Part shown: in pieces, positions 23,918 to 37,290 of the stretch | Position numbering within the stretch: the stretch's first letter is position 1 | Layout of the letters: every line of letters begins with the position of its first letter | Origin: Lepidurus packardi | Taxonomy: Eukaryota; Arthropoda; Branchiopoda; Notostraca; Triopsidae | DNA length: 64,000 nucleotides | NCBI GenBank assembly: GCA_023053545.1 | Contig: JAKZAN010000006.1 | Span: forward strand, 687,001 to 751,000 | Reading direction: 5' to 3' | The notes under the pieces: generated by a model | What the model was told of the DNA's origin: nothing | Database searches by the model: none | What the model saw: only the letters and a program-made list of their open reading frames with translations | Made by a program: the position numbers and the translations under genes

Positions 23918-26900
23918 ATGGCAACGGAAGAGGTTGTTAACGATAACGTTGTCGAGTTCGTTTCGCCAGGAATAACAGCGGCCCCGTTTACGATACCCTT
24001 GATTACGACTGTTGCCCCGAATATTTCCGACTTGAAATGCAATTATTATAGAAGAGCCAACACCACTATTATGCTCTATGGAGGCTATGAAGGAATTCCC
24101 CAAAACTTGATCATCAACACCATTGGATGGGTGGTTAGTTTGTCTCAATTAATCCTATTACAGAGTATAATTTGTAATGTTTTTATTCTTAGGCTCTTAT
24201 TCTCTTGTTTTCTATACTCCGAAAGAGAGCCTGGAACTATGGGAGAATGGCCTTGATTCAGACGAAAAATAAGCGGTAAGTTTATAGACTTTTGTCATGC
24301 CATAGCTTTAGTATTTCAGAACACATTTTACTACTACATGATCGCACACTTGGTATGTGTGTGTCTTAGGGTTCCACTCCAAGGCTACAACGGCTACAAT
24401 GTGTACGTTGGTAACTTCATTATTATTTTCCTAACAGGGCATGGCTTGGTGTTGGGTTTAGCTTGGTCTTGATGGGACTATAACGTGTCGCTCATTAACC
24501 ATACCAGTTGACTAACAGTTTTCTGTACCTGAAGGTTTTGTATGAAGGGTAGTTTGGGCTCATTACCTTTCTTTTCCCAGATGGACGCAACTTTTTTATG
24601 CGGGTGACGAGTACCTGACGCAGACGAACACCACAGTAAGCGACCCGGAACCCTCGTCCAGTCTAGATTTGGCAACTCAAATAGACCGGGGACTGTTTTC
24701 ATGGATTGTAGTCCTCTTTCGCATAAAGTAGCTTTGGAACCATCTCAGAATTGCATTCTCAATGTTTTTCCCCCTCACAGAGATGACCAGATTCGGGCAA
24801 GATGTGGACCCGATTCCGTGCAGTACTTGTCCTTTCAGCGTCACATAATTGCGCTCACTTTTATCATTACCATAGTAAGCTTAGCCATTGGCCTACCAAT
24901 CAACTTTCAGGGTACACTGGAAGGGGATGAAAAGTCGTTTGGTCACACGACACTGAGTAACTTAGATCCTGGGTAAATCCCATTTCCTATAATCCGAAGG
25001 AACTCGGATGACTAGGATTTTATTATTAGGTCCTCATATCTATGGGTGCATATTTCGCTTGCTATCCTCTTTGTGCCTTTGGGGATTTTTATGATGAGAA
25101 AGTTTTCGTACCAGTCGCGGATCTCGGAAAGCGAATCCACTGTTTCTCGTACTTGTATGGTTAGTCGGATCCCGCGAGCACACTGTAACAAAGCAGAGCT
25201 GTTGCAGCATTTTCAGTAGGTTCTTAGTTTATCTGTTGTCTTGATCATCGTACCTTTCTTTAAACTCTAGTGAGGCGTACCCTGACGCAGAGGTGCAAGA
25301 TATTCAATTCGCGTATGACGTCAAAACCCTCATGGAGCTTGATCGACAAAGGTTAGTTCTAGTACTTTTTAATATCAGTATCTTTACTTTAGTACTTTAT
25401 TATAAGTATAAGTTTGAATACTTTCTTTGCTAAATTGGCCCCATGCAATAGAATTACTGCGGTAGAAGCTCGTCGGTATTGTGAGCGTCAAATTAAACAT
25501 TCGGGTCAGCGTTTAGAGATGCATCCGCTGGTCTGTGGGAGTATTTGTGTGTGCTGCGACTCTTGTGGCTGCCCCGTGGTAAGTTTTTTTCTGTAGGAAA
25601 TACTTTCCCTTGTCCATATTGCTAGACAGTTTATTCTTAGACTGATGCCTTGGAATATTATATCGAGGAAGAAAGTCGTCTAAATGAAGCTGTTGAAAAG
25701 GAAAAAGAAGCGGCTCTCCATAAACCAGTAGGCGTAGCTTTTGTCATGTTTGGGTCTCAAGTGGACGCTTCAAAAGTCAAAGCAGATCATGAAAAGATGA
25801 GGATCTGGACCAAAGGTTATCCCAGCTCGTCATTGAATGCCAAATTAAAGCCTTACAATTGGGTTGTGGACTTTGCCCCAGCACCAGAAGATATCAATTG
25901 GTACTTTTGTTGCTTTTTTTTTTAACACTTACGCATTATTATTGCTTATTGGCTGTAGGGAAAACCTGTCGTTGAGCAGGCGTTGGTGGTATTTGAAGTC
26001 ATTTTTAATCCACACTCTTTTGTTTCTACTACTCTTTTTCCTGACAACCCCTGCAGTGGTTGTTAGTACATTGGACACCTTGCAGTTTACAACCAAACTT
26101 CAACGCATGGTAATGAAACATACATTTTTTAAAATATTATCTCTGAGGGTATTTTTATACTATTTTTGTTTCCCCTTTCCTAGAGCCCGATACTGTCAGA
26201 ATTTTTGCCGACACTCTTATTGTGGAGTGTCTCGGCCCTTATGCCTGTACTTGTGACTTACTCGGATCAATGGGTGAGCCACTGGACCCGATCAGCCGCA
26301 AACCATTCTGTTATGCGCAAAACGTTCATTTTCCTGCTCTTTATGGTAGTTTTACTACCCTCACTGGGTTTAACCAGGTATATAATTTGATAACGTAAGT
26401 CCTAAGTCCTGAGGCTTCTACAGCTCGTTTTTTATAGTGCGAAAGCCTTTGTGGAATGGACTTTCCATGGTAATGAAACTTACCGATGGGAGTGCGTCTT
26501 CTTACCTGATAATGGTGCCTTTTTCGTCAACTATGTCATAACTTCTAGCTTTATTGGAACGTCTTTGGAACTGATTCGTTTTGCTGACCTCTTTTATTAT
26601 GCAGTGCGGCTCTGCAGTTCTCGGTGATTTTTTGTCTTTTCCTAATTTTGAATCTCGCAGAAAGCATATTTTTTATTTTTAGTTCTCAGGCAGAGATTGG
26701 GAGCATTAGGCGAGCCATTTTATCGGAATTCCAATTTGGAGTTCAGTATGCATGGATGCTACTGATCTTTTCCGTAACAGTCATGTATAGTTTGTCTTGC
26801 CCACTTATAACCCCTTTCGGTAAGACTCCGTTGTAGCTCTACCCACTTGTGTGCCTTTAACAAAATTCTTTAAAATTCTTGAATTTTAGGTTTGGTCTAC

Positions 26901-27645
26901 GTGATTTTCAAGCATTATGTGGACAAATACAATATCTTTTTCGCGTATGGTTCATCCAAGATTAACAAGCGAATCCATGCAACAGCCATCAATTTTGTAG
27001 TGACCGCAATAGTCCTACTACAGTTGACGTTGCTGTTTTTCTCCTTTATCCGACGTGGTCTGCACGACATGACGATCTACTCCCTGGTGGGGTTTTCCTT
27101 GACGCTGGCGGTGGTGGTGGCCCAAGCCTTTCTGCATTGGTGCCCGGATTTCTCACCCATTTCTTATAAGGTAAGTTTGGAAAGTTGCCTGGGATTCTAA
27201 TTTATGTGTGCTCTTATTAGAAGCTTCGAAAAAATCAGCACGAGGACATACCAACTTTTAATGGAAGAACCCAAGAAAGCTTGACAACAAGCTTTACTCC
27301 ACACGTGCTCAGCGAAGGGCAGTCGGCCATAGCTATAGCTGCAGAAAACGCCTTGACAACCGTGGCCCTAGACTTGTCTGCGACGTCGTTACAAGAATTG
27401 GATTCCGAAGAAAACTCGTCTCTTAGGAAACGAATCTCGGAGTCTGAAGTTGGCCGACAAGAGTTGTACCAAAACTACGACGACGCAGAGGTAAAATCAT
27501 CTAGTTTTGCTTAACAACCTTCACGTCTATCTGTGGGTTTGCCGTTGTCAACCACGACCTATTTTATTTACTTATACCTTTTTCGGCGCATCTCTCCCTG
27601 ATTTTTTTCCGAGTCCCACTTCTTCAGATTTTAAACATTCCGTGA
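23918..27645 (+). CDS. TMEM63: TMEM63/OSCA-CSC1-like mechanosensitive channel
   Basis: Multipass cation channel of the TMEM63/OSCA family, gated by membrane stretch or osmotic change. Exons: 23918-24133, 24193-24275, 24581-24727, 24781-24972, 25030-25215, 25271-25351, 25452-25578, 25641-25900, 25959-26109, 26184-26377, 26438-26623, 26683-26819, 26890-27170, 27221-27490 and 27628-27645; 842 residues (human 807-832). Visible: an extracellular N-terminus with Asn sites, the YLSFQRHII helix, a cytosolic loop with a Cys-rich stretch near [50 protein letters not shown] and [12 protein letters not shown]. The last exon codes only five residues. The third exon is preceded by a 305-bp intron. Confidence 0.94.
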
Positions 27646-27949
27646 TAAGTCTATTCTATTTCCAATCTCGCATGGCTATGGACTGGAATTTTGAGGAACA
27701 TACCAAGTTCTACCATTCTTTTAATGTATGTTTCTGTGCGATATTTTAGGAATGATATTGTAGCTCCTTTGTTCTGGAAAGACATTATTTGTGTTTAAAT
27801 AACATGCACGTTCTATGTTGTTGGAATGTTTTCGTTGTATGTTCATATAGCCCAAGGTTGTTACTTGAAAAGTGATGTTTATTTGCGCAGGAGAACAGCG
27901 TAGATGGACAGGAAAGTTTTGATCCATCACTGATTTACGTATAGCTATA

Positions 27950-29798
27950 TTAATTTGTCCTGTCATCCCGTTGGTCTGCCACGACCGCCTCTCGATTCTC
28001 GTACGCCCAGAATCCATTCAAATCAATCAGAATGCTAACAACAGTATCTCCATGGCCACTGCAAATTATTTGTCGAAAATGTACAATGAACTCGTAATAC
28101 AATATAATTTCCTTACCAATGAATGAGATCTTGCAATGTAATTTTGGTAGGGTCCTTGGGTTTTACCATATCAAATATCTCGTCCTTGACGTCCTCAAAC
28201 GGCACAGGTTCTTGCTGATGAATTTTCATCTGATCTCGTACAGCCTGGAAAGCAAATAAGCATCAACTAGAGCAAGAAGAAGCAAGAATGTGTGGCATGC
28301 CTTTACCCGAAAGAGATAATGGAGAGAAAAAATACTCAGGTAACCGTTGTGGTCCACATCCAAGAGTCGGAAAAAGTATTGCAATGCTTGAGGATCTTTT
28401 CTGTTTTCTAGGGCCAAGACAAAATCTAAGTATGTCTTGTAATCCATTTCACCATCGTACGTCAAACACTCTTCAAATACGCGTTGTACAAAAACCGGAG
28501 TGAGAGTTCCAGTGCCATATCTATAGACCATACTAAAATCATGGGATTGCCCAAAGCTTAGACGGTAAATACCGAGCCAACTCGTCTTGAGATAGCATTC
28601 CATTATGGTTGCGGTCAAGGTTTAAATACTGTCCGTAAACACGTAAAGCGGACTGAGCTGAAAACCAGTTGGCCTCTTGGGCGTCTTTGGGCAAATCATC
28701 ATCGCGAAGCTAAGCATATTTTTTCACGTTACTGGTATCCGGACATGGAAAAAAAAAGAGTTGACATACCTCGAGCAAATCGTCCAGAAAGCTACAAGCA
28801 AGAACATCTTGAATTCGAACTTTGCCGGTTCGTAGGGGGTCAAGGAAAAAGAGGAACTTGCGCACAGCAGTGCACACGTAAAAGGAATGAAAAGATTTTT
28901 CGAGCCCTTCAAGTTGGGACAGCGTGGGGATCAACTCGGTAATGTAGTTTTCGAGATCCTAATAGAATTAGCTTAGAAAGCGAGATAATAAAGAAATAAA
29001 CAACCCACGGATTCGCGAAGGTAGCCTTGACCCGTCACGTCATATAATGACAGTCCAATACGCGTTTGATGGAGCCACACTTTACGCATGACGTAATTAA
29101 ACATGGCCAAAATGGATATGCGACCGTACATGTCGTTTTGCTGAAGCCGGGCAAAGACAACCGGAGTAAAAAAAGCCCTATTTCAAAACCTCGGTAATGA
29201 CTTTTACAAATGAGACAATAACTAGCAGAACCTGCACTTGCTCGCAGCAGGTCACGGACTTTTAAAAACTGATCGTACGAAACCATATGCTCTCCATTGA
29301 TGACGGGGCCACAATGATGTTTTTCCAATAGAGTCCATAGAGCCTATGAATCGGAATTTTATTGAATATTTCTTGTAATTATATGCCTACCTTTAATTCG
29401 TTATTGTCCAGTAACTCTTTACTTTTTCTCTGTAAAAACGCAGCCCGAGCTTCTTCTCGAAATTTTTGACCCAAGACATCATCATCAGCCGGTAACTTTC
29501 AGAAGGGAACGTCAATTGTATAAGTGTGAGTGTGTAATTGAGAAAGAAAGATACATTACTTTTGTATAAAATTCTGGAATGACCGGTTTCTTGACCTCAG
29601 ATACATGCTCTTCCTGCCCGGTCAATTGACCTAGATACTTTTTCACCAGTGATTCCTCATCTTCTTTCTCTGTTGAGTTAAAATACGTAATTAAATTACC
29701 CGCCAATTTGATAAACGAAAAGCACAACTAAAATCACCTGTTTGCTTGGATGGTTGTTCGGTATTTGCAATTACTTGAAAAATGCTTTTAATATCCAT
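27950..29798 (-). CDS. PPP2R3C: PP2A regulatory subunit B'' gamma (PPP2R3C/G5PR)
   Basis: EF-hand regulatory subunit of protein phosphatase 2A. Exons: 29738-29798, 29560-29669, 29391-29495, 29232-29343, 29009-29177, 28770-28958, 28573-28709, 28307-28520, 28117-28244 and 27950-28058; about 444 residues (human 453). Highly conserved blocks: LDPLRTGKVRIQDVLACSFL, ECLTYDGEMDYKTYLDFVLA and ILIDLNGFWAYENREAVVAD. EF-hand loops appear at LDRNHNGMLSQDEL and LDVDHNGYLS. The exon sum is one base short of a multiple of three. The break is at the 29232/29177 junction, beside seven consecutive A (29168-29174); one more A restores the frame. An AATAAA on the minus strand sits at 27878-27883. Confidence 0.9.
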
Positions 29799-30258
29799 AC
29801 TACTTTTATCAGAAACCACATGTGGCCTGCATCGGAAAAACACTTTCAAACGCTCAGAATAACGAGCCCTGTCTAACAAGCCAATGTAATGTTGTTGTCG
29901 CCTTTTACTTCTGCGCATGTACCGTCATTGGACCAATGACCGACATGTCGATCAGAGTATGTAGCTTTGGAGAGAACGGTCACTGGATACCTTAACTCAA
30001 GAAATTCCTGTCCTGAGTTTGGCACTCCAAACGGTAGGAGCTCACCCTATTTTCCATAGGGAAATCAGTGTAGGGCAAGCTCTGGCCGCTTGAGGCGGTG
30101 CTTTCAGTTCGGTGTCTTCTGTTTCGTGAACAAGTAGAAAGCGGTAACTACTCTAACTGGCTTCTTTTTTAAATATTTTAGTCCTCTATCGGCATGCTCG
30201 GATACCTCGGATGCCACCTGTGCAGAGATTAAAGAACTGCTCTCATAGGCCAAGTGTC

Positions 30259-30300
30259 AGTCACGTGACCGACCGTGGAAGCACCAGAACCTATATAAAG
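30259..30300 (+). promoter_or_regulatory. TFIIA core promoter: CACGTG palindrome plus TATA box
   Basis: The palindrome GTCACGTGAC (30259-30268) is followed 24 bp later by TATATAAAG (30292-30300), about 90 bp before the TFIIA start codon. A second CACGTG lies at 30422-30427, just inside intron 1. The gap 29799-30386 also contains the start region of PPP2R3C on the other strand. Confidence 0.6.
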
Positions 30301-30386
30301 GATTGCGAGTGACGGACAAAGTTGGCTTTTAGTTTGTTGAGGGTCCTGCTGTAATTTAGTCAAATTCGGCTAAATTTAAATCAACC

Positions 30387-31879
30387 ATGACAAATAGTCA
30401 AGCCTTAGTTGTAAGTAATGACACGTGACTAGAAAATTAGGGTATTTTTTTTTTTTTTTTTTACAGAAAATCTAATCAAGTTGAAACCTTATCTTATGGG
30501 CTCTTTTATTCATGTCATACTTGATGCTATATTTTAGTTATGGGTTTCTTTTAACCGTCTTCCTTTAGGCGAAGCTTTATCGCAGCGTTATAGATGATGT
30601 TATAAATGGGGTACGAGACAATTTTTTGGACGAAGGAGTTGATGAAGCTGTACTTTTGGAACTCAAGCAGCTCTGGGAAAATAAGTTAACAGCTAGCAAA
30701 GCTATAGAACCTTCAATCGATCCAGCTGAAGTGGCTCTCATGACTAAATTACAGTCTCAAGGATCAGCCAAGGGTACATTAGTGACTGATCTTTAACAAA
30801 TACAAATGCTAGAGTTTTTGGCGATTAGGGGGAAGTGGTTCCGGTTCACAGAGCAACGCAAAGGCTGCTCAACAAGCAGCAGCCGCTGCTCAGCAAGCCA
30901 GTCAGCAACAGCAGCCGGAAGCCCAACCAGTCGTCGTATCACAAAGCCCTGCTGCACCACCACCTTCTGTTAATCAGCCCCCACCAGTCAAAATGGTACC
31001 CGTGCAAATTACCGTTCCTGCTCAAGCTGGAGTTCCCAGCTCTACTGCGAAAACCATTACAGTTCAAGTGCCGGCCCATGCATTACAAGGTAAGTCAATA
31101 TCAGCAATTCCAGATAGCAATTACTGTTTCATATGTACAGGTGGAGCTGCGGGGGCACAGTTGCAGGCCGTCCTGAGTTCTCCTACCATAACGTCCACAC
31201 TAACGCTCCCTCCTGAACTGGCAGCCAACGTGTTACAGCAACAAATAAACGCAGCTTTGCAAACGTCAGCCTCCAGACAAGCTGCTGCATCCAAAGGGGT
31301 AAAATTCCATACTCGTGTATATTATGCCTAAAATGTTTGATGAACCCCCTCGTTTTTGATATACAGAAAGGGGTGACACAGTTGGACGGAGCACATGATT
31401 CGTCCGACGACGAAGACGATTTAGACGACGATGACGATGATCTGGATGACGACGACGCCGACAAAGATGATGATGAGGAGGCAGAAGAGCAAGATGGGGA
31501 GCAAGAAGAAGAGCCTTTGAATTCAGAAGACGATGTCAGTGACGAGGACCCGACTGATCTGTTTGAAACCGACAACGTCGTGGTATGCCAGTATGACAAA
31601 GTAAGTACTGTGTGCTTAATAGCAGGTGAGGAATTAGTTGCATGCACCTCGTGATAAAAACAGGTGGTCATGCTGTTACTTGGGAATGACACACTTATTC
31701 TGGGGTATCCCAATTTTAATATGAAATAGCTCCTTGAATTTCTGAAAAGGGACTAAGACGTGTTGTTTTAGATTACGCGGAGTCGTAACCGATGGAAGTT
31801 CCACCTGAAAGACGGGATAATGAGTTTAGCGGGGAAAGATTACGTGTTTCAAAAGGCGAACGGTGATGCGGAGTGGTAA
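30387..31879 (+). CDS. GTF2A1: Transcription factor IIA alpha/beta precursor
   Basis: Large TFIIA precursor, cut into alpha and beta chains that stabilise TBP on TATA DNA. Exons: 30387-30410, 30569-30773, 30829-31089, 31141-31298, 31367-31600 and 31772-31879; 329 residues (human 376). Layout: N-terminal helical bundle segment (AKLYRSVIDDVINGVRDNF), a Gln/Ala/Pro-rich linker, then Gln221-Leu-Asp-Gly224 matching the Taspase-1 consensus. A long Asp/Glu tract follows, then the C-terminal beta-barrel ending GDAEW. Exon 1 codes only eight residues. Confidence 0.95.
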
Positions 31880-32377
31880 ACAAGACGGCTTGCTCGATGG
31901 CTAACACCCCATAACCAACCCACAGTGCGAGATCTCGCCTCCTTGTTTAAGATGCACCGAACTATTTTGTATACATACAAGTTTGGAAGACCAAGATGAA
32001 CGTTTTCAAAAATTGCCTATTCTTTCTTCAGAGTCAGTTTTAAAACCCCTAAAGCCCCTGACTTTGAGGAAACAGTAGGAAATTTCATTTTAAAACTCCT
32101 CGCCTAGCCAAGCAATGTCATTTATGTAGCAAATTTCTGTTTTGATTTTCCTGCGCTTTTAAGAGCGACACACATGTAAATGGTTTTGGATATAAAAAGG
32201 TAAACGTAGTAAGCAAATCAACTGTTGATGGATGACGCAGTTCGGACAAGTGAAAGCGCCCCTGGAAACGCCATACCATTTGTGTTGTTTTGTTTTTTCA
32301 TATAGCAGTACCGACTGCACGCGTTTACGCCAATTTCCCTTGATTTCATTTGTATTGATTCACCTGTGAACTTGGAT

Positions 32378-32383
32378 AATAAA
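32378..32383 (+). promoter_or_regulatory. Poly(A) signal of the TFIIA gene
   Basis: AATAAA about 500 bp after the stop codon, the first clear signal on this strand. It implies a 3' UTR of about 0.5 kb. Confidence 0.5.
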
Positions 32384-35300
32384 CGACAGGTCTAGAATGT
32401 CAAATTTCTCGATTTTATTCAGTGTTGCGCATTGAATGTTCAAGTCACGCGACCAAGACATGAGCGAAGGGCTTTTCTCTACGTTTCAGGATGCACCTTG
32501 CAGTCCATATTTAGAGGACATTTTTTTTTTCATGAAATGGCCAGATTTCTGAGGATTTACCTTTGGCCTTTGCTCCATAAGCCCACATGGCTCACATGCA
32601 TGGCACTTGTACGTCTGTGGCACGTTTAAACCTCGGCAACTGTAACTAAACTTGGTCCTTTTGCGCCCGCTACAACTTGGGATTGGAGATGCACTTGACT
32701 TCACTACACGGAAAAGTATCCGTTCTTCCTCGACGGTGGCATAAAAAAGGGATAAGACACTTGCGAAGGACGAGGGTGACATAGAAATCCACTTGCCTTG
32801 TATATCCTCTTCAGCATACGGGTAAAGTGTAAAAAGCCTTCTCTCGCTTGTTTTCACGATATTATGCAAACGAGTCAAGTGAGGTGTTTAATTTTTCAGA
32901 TTTTACGCAGGGCAAGGCCGTGATGGAAACGTTGGTGTTTTCCTTGGCAACAGATAACTGAAACCCCTGTTCTGTATGAAGAATGGGTTTTCGAGTGAAG
33001 GTATGTGAGGCGTAATATTTTGTTACTTGGTTAGGGCACGCAAAGAAGACTGGAGGCTGTTCACGTAACTCAGTTGGAAAACGAGACGGTTTTTTGTTCA
33101 TGATAGACGCCAAGGGAAAGGCGTAGATGTCTTGGATAATCAAATCCAAGAAAAGAATACAACGGTTAGCCCCGGGAAATTGGTGTTCCTTGAGAAATGA
33201 AACACCACACCAATATTTATCTTTTATCCGGGCAAAGAGTTATGGAATAGCGTTAAGACATTGAGGATTCATTCCCATGTGCACTTCGCCAGTCATTGGG
33301 AAACATACAGTAATACGACACAGTCTCGTGGGTATGGAGTGAAATGAAAAAAAAATAATTATAATAGTAGAGCACTCGACATAGCAAACTAGAACATTAT
33401 GACTTGTTTGCCAAATCTACCACCATGTAGCACATTCATTTAGCACACAAGCCATCTCAGAGAGTTAGAAAGTCCCGACTCGCGTGTTGGAATGCCTGCA
33501 TCATTTGGAACAAGAACGGTGTGCCATAATAAGGCCGATAAAGGCAAATGGTGCAAATTTCCACAACACTGGCGAAAGGAGAATGCAGCTCATACTGATT
33601 AACCTACAAGGGTGATTCCGTAGTCATGGGCAGGCAATGATTTTCCGCGATGCTAAAAGTGTCACCGTCGTACTTCGCCCGTCTCATTAACATATCAAGT
33701 TTGGCGAGCTATTGAAATCGTCACTCTGAGCACGTTCAGGAACTAAAACCTGGCAGCGAGCTTGAGAAACTCCCTGCTTGTATCGTGTGGTGGTTCTGTC
33801 ATAAGCAATTTTCGGGGGTGACACGGTATGCAAAGGAAACGATACAGGTGAGACGAGATTTGTTTTTAACTCGAACATTTCTCCACAAACTTGCTCTCAT
33901 TCCCTGTTCCTGCCTTCTACGTTCTCCGCCACAACTGCGACCAACGTGAACAATTTGCAAAAAGGAAATCTTAACTCTTTTAAATGACAAGTTCGGAAAC
34001 CACGAGCAAACAGGACAAGTATAATCATGACATAAATCTATTGATGTCAAGGTATCTGCAAATGCACGCACCCCAGCACTCTATAAGGTTAATTAGATAA
34101 ACAAGTCGCTACACGTTGGCAACTTATAATCTTATTCAACTACGGAGACCGTATATATCCCTCCACAGTGATCAATACGTGATTACCAAAGACAATCATT
34201 GTTGCATGCAAGCTTCTACAGTAAAAAGTCGTAAAGATCAATACCCGTGGCTTGCCTTGGGGTTGGGAATCTCATCCACAAAGCTGAGGAAAGACTCTAT
34301 CGCAACGCGATTTTTTTGGCAGACGTCATTTTCCGCCACTTACGTAAACACAATTGCAAGGATCGAGGCACGGTAGGGCACGTGATTGGGTTTCATCAAA
34401 GAGAGGAATATCTCGTCATGGAACATGTCGGTAATGGGGTTGGAAAACTTGGGAACTTCTTTTCGTAGAATTCTGGAAATGTAACTCCGCTGGGCGTCAT
34501 TTCAAAAACGGGCCAGGAGCCACATAACGATATTAGCGCCTGCCTTTTACATGGGTAATTAACATCCGGGTGGGTTTTCCAAGACTAAGAGGATTGTTAG
34601 ACACTTATTGTTTGCGAAAAACGAGTATGATCCATTTCATACTATCACATGCTATTTAGGAGAAACTTGCCCTTTTTAATGACCTTCTGACCGGAGAAGA
34701 TCGTCTTTACGAACATTGGAGACATTTGCGCGCTTCTCTCTGGGGACCTTCACGGTGCAGCTCGCCAACAAAAGCGCGCATTTCTTCGGTACTGTTGCAG
34801 GTTTGGGGGCCTGAAAAAGTTAAAAAAAAAAAAAAAAAAAAAAACTTTTCTGGCTAACGATCGTTCGGCTACAATGCAATTGCTAGCAAGAACTCCTCCG
34901 AGGCCAAGATAAAATACATTTGACGATACCAAGCGAATAGAAAACAAAAGCGCCAGGTCTCTCTCTCTCTCGTGTTCACAAGTTGTGCAACTTGCACAAA
35001 ACGAGAGTAACTTCAAGGCACAAAACAAAGGTCATTATGCCGAGCGCTAGAGCAGATGAAGGTGAGACTGGCTGGAAATGTAAATCCAGAGAAGTTAAAT
35101 AGCGGGAACCAGCACTATGTGCCATAAATCGAGAAAACAACGACTTGATCGCACCTACACCAAATGCATTGCAAACTGTACGATCACTCTTTATTTGTAA
35201 GTACGAGTTGCTACATCAGTTTGCTAGACTTTGTTAAGAAGTCAATTTATTGACTCACTGCTAGTAAGATGTCCAAGTCATACCCATCACTTGCCTTGCC

Positions 35301-36992
35301 TCAGTGCTATAGTCAGAACAGTAACATATAGTGTTGATCCCGGCTCCTGCTATACGACGACCTCCAGATCCTCTACATGACGGCATTGCTGGTTTCGATA
35401 AGACACTTCCTGCAGTAATGCAAAGACCCCAAATCGCCCATGTTTGCCCTACTGTCACAGGACATGTTGTCATTTCTCGTTGCTTCTTGTTATGCAAAAG
35501 CCGACTCTTTCTCATCCGCTTTTCATACAGAAAAAAATACACCTACGAAGGTTCTTCTATGGACTATATAGCACACGAATAAGAGGCTTAAAAAGAAACC
35601 AATAAAAAATAAAGTGACTGAGGCACGGGACATTTTTTGTCTGCAATCAGCTCAAGCATCCTTTATAGCTTGAAAGCCATGTGAGCAGAAATTTTTTAAA
35701 GAAAAATTCTTAAACACTCGTGTAAACGGAGCGATGGAGAACTCTGGAAAATAAGGATAAATGGTATCAAAACTTGGGCCGTTTAGTACTTTTTGGTTTC
35801 CTTTTGACGAATTACACCTCCCTCTCGCCCAGACAGCTAATTTCGAATTCACCATGAAATTACAGAGTGGGAGGATCGGATGTAAAGACCCTTCAAACTT
35901 CTGGTTCACAGCTACCTACGCACATGCACACACAGACAATGTCATTTAACAAGCATTGTACAATAGTTAAATCTGCTACTTTGCAACTTAAAATTCATAG
36001 TGAGCGCATCTTTTTGTCACCCCGGAATGCACATGATTTGACTGTGGGAAGAAATAGGATAAATGAGAAAAGGGGAAATCGAGTTTAGAACATTTATAAC
36101 ATTGTCTCCTAGAATTGGGAAACCGGATCCCCACGCATGTTTAATAAACGCCGATCTGTAGTTATGTGCTGTGTCTTTTCCGACATAAGCTGCTGCAACT
36201 ACAATGAAGGTGATGTGAACAGGAAGGGCTTTTTACACGAACATGTGTAGACATTTCCTTGCCCTGCGCGCACCTGAACAGAGCCACGACCAACAAGCGT
36301 CTGTCGTTGCATCCGAGCATTAAAAGTACCAGAATCCCAGGTATAAAAGCTCTGGGATAGAGGACCAAGTCTCGCATTTTACCTCGTCGACGTTTCATAA
36401 GTAGCCCTAGGAACGCAGTGATTCAGCATCTCTACGTTGCTTGTGGTTTTCGCACCTCGTAAAAGATCAAATTTGCAACCTCTGTCTTGACTAGAAAAGC
36501 AGCTTCATCTCCCATCTTTTAGGGTAAGTTAATCTCACAGTCCTCTTTTCTTGCATTTTTAAGTTGTCCTCTTCCCCACTTACGAGAAATAACTTCAGCC
36601 TACGAAACGGTCAAAACTTCGCAAAAAAGGCTAATAGGATTTTTTGGGTAAAACAAATCAAGTGCTGGCGAGATCATAAGCTGGAGCCTCATTTTTCCCT
36701 TACCAAGACGTGGTTTCTTATACTTATCGTCGTGGTAAAAAGCGATTGCCAATTTCTCTCCAATTTACGGGTCTGGCGAATGAGGCAATACACAGTTCCA
36801 TTCCATAACCAATACTAGCCATCGACTGTGAAAGCCTTGAACAGGGTACAGGGCCTGATTTGGACAAGCTTCTAGCCCTGACACTGTTGCAAAGTTCTAG
36901 AAAGACCAAGCAGCTATAGTGGTTACTAAATGTTGCATCGTAATTACTAAAACAGCTTTAGAACATGTACATTCCCGAGGGTTTTTAACAGC
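32384..36992. other. Intergenic stretch without supported genes
   Basis: No conserved coding exon is visible on either strand. There is a run of 23 A at 34822-34844 and a CT repeat at about 34957-34971. It probably includes upstream control DNA for the neuropeptide gene that follows. Confidence 0.5.
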
Positions 36993-36999
36993 TATAAAA
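36993..36999 (+). promoter_or_regulatory. Candidate TATA box of the neuropeptide gene
   Basis: TATAAAA about 300 bp upstream of the start codon. A second candidate, TATAAAG, lies near 37219-37225, only 70 bp from the start. Either could set the transcription start. Confidence 0.35.
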
Positions 37000-37290
37000 A
37001 CGGATAAACGAGAGATTTGTTCACGCGTTGCTAATTTTGTTCGCAAACAGTAATACAACCGTGAAGTTCCCCGTAAGAGACAGTTTTATATGTTCCCCCA
37101 GTTTCCTATATTCTATGTATTCCCTTGCAGACTCGGAGAGCAAGCCGCTGTATTACCACCTATATACGTCGTACCCAACAGCATTTTGGAGAGGGATACA
37201 TTAGTACTACCCGTGGAGCTATAAAGAGAGGAAAAACTTCCCTTTGCACAAAGGCCATATACGCCTTCTATTCGGAAGCAGCGATTAACT

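Noticed and set aside
34822..34844. Run of 23 A as a possible retroposon tail
   Set aside because: No target duplication, no intronless gene copy and no element body were found beside it.
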